The position numbers and the translations under genes were made by a program. From Hibiscus mutabilis (lineage: Eukaryota > Streptophyta > Magnoliopsida > Malvales > Malvaceae): 64,000 nucleotides of DNA. This document shows, piece after piece, positions 59,195 to 64,000 of this stretch. Each line of letters starts with the position of its first letter. The stretch's first letter is position 1. The stretch lies in assembly GCA_019671005.1 (NCBI GenBank), contig CM033752.1, positions 23,940,969 through 24,004,968 on the forward strand, read 5' to 3'. Under the pieces are notes generated by a model. The model had not been told where the DNA came from, did no database searches, and worked only from the letters and a program-made list of their open reading frames with translations.

Positions 59195-60300
59195 ACAACA
59201 TCTGACCCTTTTATCTTCAGCTGATAGTATTCGGATCGAAGATCAATCTTTGAGAAAACAGAGGCTCCCTGAAACTGATCGAAAAAACCATCAATCCTGG
59301 GCAAGGGATATTTATTCTTTACAGTCAACTTGTTCAACTTCTAGTAGTCAATACATAACCATAGTGAACCATCATTCTTCTTAACGAACATGAATGGAGC
59401 TCCCTAGGGTGAAGAGCTAGGTCGAATAAAACCTCGGTCAATGAGCTCTTGTAACTGAACCTTAAGCTCCTTAAGCCCCTTAGGAGCCATACGATAGGGG
59501 TTCATAGAAACTAACGCTGATCCCGGATAAGTCTCAATTTCAAACTCCACGTCTTTATCTAGTGGCAAACCAGGTAACTCCTCAGAAAAAACATCAGGAA
59601 ACTCCTCCACTATAAGTATTTCCTTAATTTTTGATAAAGAACCCTTCGTATTCAAGATACAGGCAATAAAGGTCTCGTAACCCTTCTGAATCATTTTGTC
59701 AGCAGTCAAGGTAGATACCACATTAGACAGACACCCACGTCTCTCACCAACCAGAATAACCGTCTGGTCATCAGAAGTCTTCAGAATTGCTCTCTTGGAC
59801 TCACAATCCAGATTAACCCGGTGTTTAGTTAACCAATCCGTACCAAGAACCAAGTTAAAATCCTCTAACGGTAACTCCATAAGGTCAGCTGGAAATGTTT
59901 CCTCTTGAACTTTAAGGCGACATCGTCTGAAGATCTTATTCACGATTACTGACTGACCCACTAGACTCATAATAGTAACTGTTCTCAGCGGTCTTAACTG
60001 AAATCTAAAGATCTCGGGACACAGATTTTGATATATAGGAATGGGTAGAGCCGTTGTCAAGCAATGCAAAATATGAAACAAAAAATATGGTAAATGTACC
60101 TGCAATAACATCAAGCTTGTCTTAATCATCACGACGTCTAGTGGCATAGACCAAAGCAGGTTGTCTAGCCTCAGACAAGCTGGTCCTCCACTCTGATGTG
60201 CTCGGCCTCTACTATCAGATCTAGCAGCAGATCATGAACCTCTACCCTGATAATGACCTATGACATGTGTCTGAACAGATGCCTGCGAACAGGCCAGATT
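59195..60300 (-). pseudogene. Ty3/gypsy fragment C1: protease and N-terminal RT
   Basis: On the minus strand a 248-codon frame (60147-59404) covers the end of protease and the linker: DFNLVLGTDWLTKHRV, then FPDVFSEELPGLPLD and PYRMAPKGLKELK. The protease active site near 60075 lies in a neighbouring frame, so there is a frameshift, and reads D-N-G instead of D-S-G. RT begins after a stop near 59402 (PLPRIDGFFDQF, SVFSKIDLRSEYYQL) and is cut at about 59195, before the catalytic FIDD-type motif, where sequence ending in an LTR terminus and PBS (C2) takes over. Catalytic RT, RNase H and integrase of C1 are therefore absent. Confidence 0.8.
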
Positions 60301-61550
60301 CTGAAAACGAGCAGGGGCCTAAGTCGATACTTTATCTATAGAAGGTGGGTGCGAACACTCTTTCTGAAAATGTTCCGTAAACCCACATCGAAAGCAAGCA
60401 CCAGATAGCTTTCTACACTCTTCTCGATGTAATTTACCACAATACTCATATAATGGTACATGAGAGAACCTTGATGAATCACCTCGACTAACGGCTGAAT
60501 ACTGAGGTGTCGTAGGTCTATAACTCGATCCTCCTCTCTGATAGACAGTAGTGTGAGGCCTCTTACCAGGGCATGCGCGAGGTTTATTCTGACTAGAGTG
60601 TCTCCCAAATCAATCTCGGTCTCGCCCACGATCCTTGTCTCTATCTCGATCTCTATCTCTGCAACTCTGACTGGCTGCTAAAATCTCCATCTCTTCAGCA
60701 GTCTTGGCCCGATTCACTAAATCCTCGAATACCTCATCATGATGTATAGCAATACGATCATGTATCCCAATATGAAGTCTCTCTAAGAACTTGTTACATC
60801 TGTTTTCTTGGTAGATACTAAACCAGTGCCATATCTCAAAAAATCCAAAAACTGTAACTCATACTTAGCCACTATCGTGGAACCTTGCACCAAGTCTTTA
60901 AAGGCCTGGCGCATCTCTCTCAAGAACCGCACGCCCAAAAAGCAATTTCTAAACAACTCCTTAAAGAAGTCCCATGTCAACCGCTCAGAAGGTACACTGC
61001 TCACAACTAATTACCACCAAATGTGGCATTTCCATCCAACATAGATACAACTCCCTAATATTTTCTAGCTGGCTCCAAACCCAACTAGTCTATACGTCTC
61101 TCGATAGCTTGAAGCCATCTCTCTGCCTCCGTCGGTGCCCCACTAAGGGATCCAAAAAAGGTCTTAACCCTGTTAGCAATCAGAGTCTAAGAGATAGGAA
61201 CTTCTGGTGCAATGCTGACACTCTCACTACACCTTGAATCAACTGGAGGAACTGTCTACTCAGGGTCTCATCAATAATTCCTACCATAGGCGCAGGTCCA
61301 GAAAATGTCGATCCTCTGACTGGGTTTACATATCGATACTGGTAGCAGGTGGCAAATTGGTCGGTGCAGTAGAACTACTAGAGCAAGAGGATCTATCGAA
61401 ACTGAAGGATCACTCGTTGGTTTATTTATTGGGTCGACGAACCTAGCAGCTCGACCTCAACTGTGGGCAGCTCGACAAACTCTACGAGTACGCATATCGA
61501 ATAATCTCTATATAAGGTAACTTTTAAGGTCAGAATTAGTACTGGAGAAT
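60301..61550 (-). pseudogene. Ty3/gypsy fragment C1: gag
   Basis: Minus-strand gag remains: a capsid segment (RLTWDFFKELFRNCFLGVRF at about 60975, then KDLVQGSTIVAKYELQFL), an RDRDRD-rich basic stretch near 60640 and a complete C-x2-C-x4-H-x4-C zinc knuckle (CFRCGFTEHFQKEC near 60370). At least one frameshift and several stops separate these parts. The intact knuckle contrasts with the broken one in element A. Confidence 0.8.
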
Positions 61551-61669
61551 CGCACACCGATAAATATATAAAACTTGGTGACATGGCCTTTAAAAACATA
61601 TTTGCAAAACATTTTACAAATATATTTTATTTAAAACCCATTCATAGTCTGAGGTTTGTAAAACCAAAA

Positions 61670-61681
61670 GCTCTAATACCA
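61670..61681 (-). other. Primer binding site of C1
   Basis: The minus strand reads TGGTATTAGAGC six bases after the LTR terminus at 61688, one change from the initiator-Met PBS and identical to the PBS of B2. Confidence 0.8.
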
Positions 61682-61687
61682 ACTAAA

Positions 61688-64000
61688 TGTAACCCCCTAG
61701 ACTGGCCTATGCGTAAATCCAAATCTAGCAGATCACATTTGTTACCATAAATCTTTTTATGGTATTATTTAAGAAATTAAAATCAAAATCGAGAAAGAAT
61801 GGATTCAACATAAACGATTTAAGTTAACCAAAAAAACCCATATCCAAAATGTGTAAATACATCACGGGCCATATATAGCAACGTCATCGAGTATAAAATA
61901 TAAAGTAACAAATTATAGGCTCATGTCACCGTAATAAGACAATCTAGAATATAGAAACATTACAACGACAGATGTATATCAAATGTGTCGATCCTCCAAG
62001 TGCCAGGTTCGAAAAGTATATCCAAAATCTGAAAGGGAAAAGATTTGGGAAATATGAGCTTGGAAGCTCAGTGTGTTCCAATAGTGCAAGCAAAAACAGT
62101 TTATATGCATACAGCTTAGATAATAGTAAACATTTTATAAAACAGGTTATAAGAGCAACCATAGTTTTCATGCAACCTATCTACCCTCCAACCAAACTCC
62201 AGGATACAGTCCCCCAGAACAGTATCACATATAGGCATTAACCTGAACCCATTGGGCAAGGGTACCATCCTAAGGGGATACCTTAGGTCCGGGCGAAATT
62301 ACCTCAGCCAAAGCATAGTAACCGAATACGGACATAGTCACTCTAGCCGTAGCTGAAGACCCGAGTACGGGCGTTGACCCTGGCCTTTAGGCGAGGGTAC
62401 CATCCTAAGGGAATACCTTAGGTCATGGATGAAATTACCCCAGCCGAAGCATGAGAACCTTATACGGACATAATTACCAGCCGAATCAGGGCTGAACCTT
62501 TATCACTTCATATCATAACCCAAGCACCCTAACTAATCAATCTAAACATCATCACAGTAGGTAATAATATACAGTTACCATAGAGCATGCTTATCATATC
62601 GGGTACTAGGGCATACTTCGAACATACAATATTATCATGCTTACTTACAGAAAACATGTTATGCTTATACGAATTTAAGCTTGTCAATCATGTGCACATG
62701 ATCAGTTTGATAAAATATTTATGACATGTAAATCAGTAAGTAAAACAGTCGTATATCACACAAGGAACACACCTCAAATGCCAAGGTTTGAATCTACTAG
62801 GCACCGGGATAATGCTCTGCTGCGGTGCTGGAACCTATATTGACAAATATTCGAGTTACTATATAAATTATATTTTTACAGGAATAAATTGCTATGTTAC
62901 AGATCCATACGGGTCACAATGGGCTCACGCGGCTGTGTAGGTCGGGATGAGCTGATGAGCGATCGAACGTACCTTGAGTACCATAAACAAATAATATCTC
63001 TTGTTAGAATTCTTAATCCAAATCTTTTCTCTTAAATTGAATAATTAAAAAATTTATGCATGATCAGATTTGATGTCAATTTTTGGAGGCTTTCGGGTTA
63101 GAATTTTCGAAACGAGCTTCAAAAACGAACTCAAGACGTCAAAAAACATAATATAGGAGTTTTCGGAAATTTTGACTTTTTTGTCAAAGTCAACGCTGAC
63201 GTCAACAATCAAAGTTAACGCTGGCGTTAATGGCCAACAATCAATGCTAATGTCAACAGTCAATGCTAACATTAATGGTCAACAGTTTGACTCAGGCGAG
63301 TTGACTCACTAAGTTAACTCGGGTCAGAAGGGTCAGGTCAGACGGGTCTAGTCGATCAGGTTCAAGCTAGACCGGTTTGGATCGAATCAAACGGGGTTGA
63401 ACCGGGTTAGACTAGACCAATTTACAGTTGAACTGGTCACAGTGGCCAAAAATTATCTTGGTCGGGGCATGCAGCTCACGTGCGGCCTTATACTGCCAAA
63501 AAATGCACCAAATTGCATTTTTCAGCCGGATCAACCCTTTGCCATACTCTGTTAACCCAGAAATGATTTTAAACAAACCGAAAATGAACCATTTCTTATC
63601 TAACTTACCCAAATCCGACGAACTCTGGCGAGGGCCCAAACGTTGCCAATTGGTTGATCAGAAGTTATGGTTCGGCTTGTCTCGACACGATAATAATTTT
63701 GACGGCTAAATTTCTCGATCAAGCAACTGCGGTGGCCAAAAAACGCAAGGATCTCAAACATTTTAGCCCTAGGTTCGTCGAACCTTCGAACTTAAATTAT
63801 TGGCAAACGGCGCGACTAAACGATGAGGGAGTTGAGGGGTTTTGATCGGGGCTTGACGAGGAAGAAGGTGGTGGTGGCAGCCACGCCGCAGCAGTGAGGA
63901 AGATTGGAAAGTGGCCGATTAAGGGGGTAGGTGAGAGCTTTTGGAGAAATTTTGGGTATTTTGATTCCAATAATGGAATCTGAAGGGTCTCAGTTTGTTT
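61688..64000 (-). repeat. C1 5' LTR, running off the window
   Basis: The 3' terminus (minus strand) GGGGGTTACA is at 61688-61697. The LTR extends to the window end without reaching a TGTAA start, so it exceeds 2.3 kb. It contains two copies of a 135-bp repeat (62256-62490), a zone of GTCAAC/GTTAAC words (63180-63300) and a GGGTCAG/GGGTC-rich zone (63300-63430). Plus-strand frames at 63428-63845 are antisense to it and not genes. Confidence 0.8.
62256..62490 (-). repeat. 135-bp tandem duplication in the C1 LTR
   Basis: Copies start at 62256 and 62391 with GGGTACCATCCTAAGG, GATGAAATTACC/GCGAAATTACC, AGCC(A/G)AAGCAT and ATACGGACATA. The second is truncated near 62490. Confidence 0.85.

Noticed and set aside
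63428..63845. Plus-strand frames of 63-93 codons near the window end
   Set aside because: They lie antisense inside the C1 LTR and show no domain.

Overview
This is nuclear plant DNA: AT-rich, with GT-AG introns, very long LTR retrotransposons, MITEs, tRNA-like SINEs and one LITTLE ZIPPER gene, a family known only from plants. The repeat style (long-LTR Tekay/Del-type Ty3/gypsy elements, a plant-mobile-domain fragment) suggests a Malvaceae genome, most likely cotton (Gossypium). The genus is inference; 'plant' is not in doubt. No bacterial genes, CRISPR array, rRNA or tRNA gene was seen.

Layout. (1) 1-5580 is decayed noncoding repeat: an LTR-like block, a cruciform-type hairpin, a 49-bp minisatellite of about 23 units (729-2015), a long spacer and the first two exons of a plant-mobile-domain (PMD) gene. 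An LTR start cuts the PMD gene at 5580. (2) 7265-19256 is a complete but dead Ty3/gypsy element ('A') with 3.6-kb LTRs, a 5-bp target duplication, PBS, PPT and a gag-pol carrying 17 in-frame stops but only one frameshift. (3) 19285-19673 is a hAT-type MITE. (4) 20970-24078 is a Mutator-like element with long inverted repeats and a 9-bp duplication, split by a solo LTR of family 'B' (21481-24021) with its own 5-bp duplication. (5) 24.1-38.6 kb is the least repeated part. It holds a second Mutator-like element (27140-27893), SINE copies, hAT remnants and the one confident host gene, a two-exon ZPR gene (37780-38186).

(6) 39019-51656 is a complete family-B element whose 3.3-kb interior shows no gag or pol (LARD-like). 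Its 3' LTR has lost about 0.6 kb and is interrupted by a 4.5-kb solo LTR ('E', 46765-51271), which itself carries a hAT MITE (47333-47683). Every layer has a target duplication, so the insertion order can be read. (7) 51758-52940 is a foldback element with arms of about 0.4 kb, followed by a four-copy 60-bp tandem repeat, a SINE and a LINE-type RNase H fragment. (8) 55.9 kb to the end is a minus-strand pile of at least three Ty3/gypsy fragments (C3, C2, C1). C1's 5' LTR runs off the window.

How it works together: except for the ZPR gene and perhaps unseen transcripts, this is a nest of silenced transposons. The most informative signals are the transition-only nonsense decay of element A, the shared regulatory-looking architecture of the long LTRs (internal minisatellites, GTACCGRTAC-type clusters, W-box clusters), the coding-free family B, and a duplicated block upstream of the ZPR gene. 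I saw no convincing new multi-gene system.
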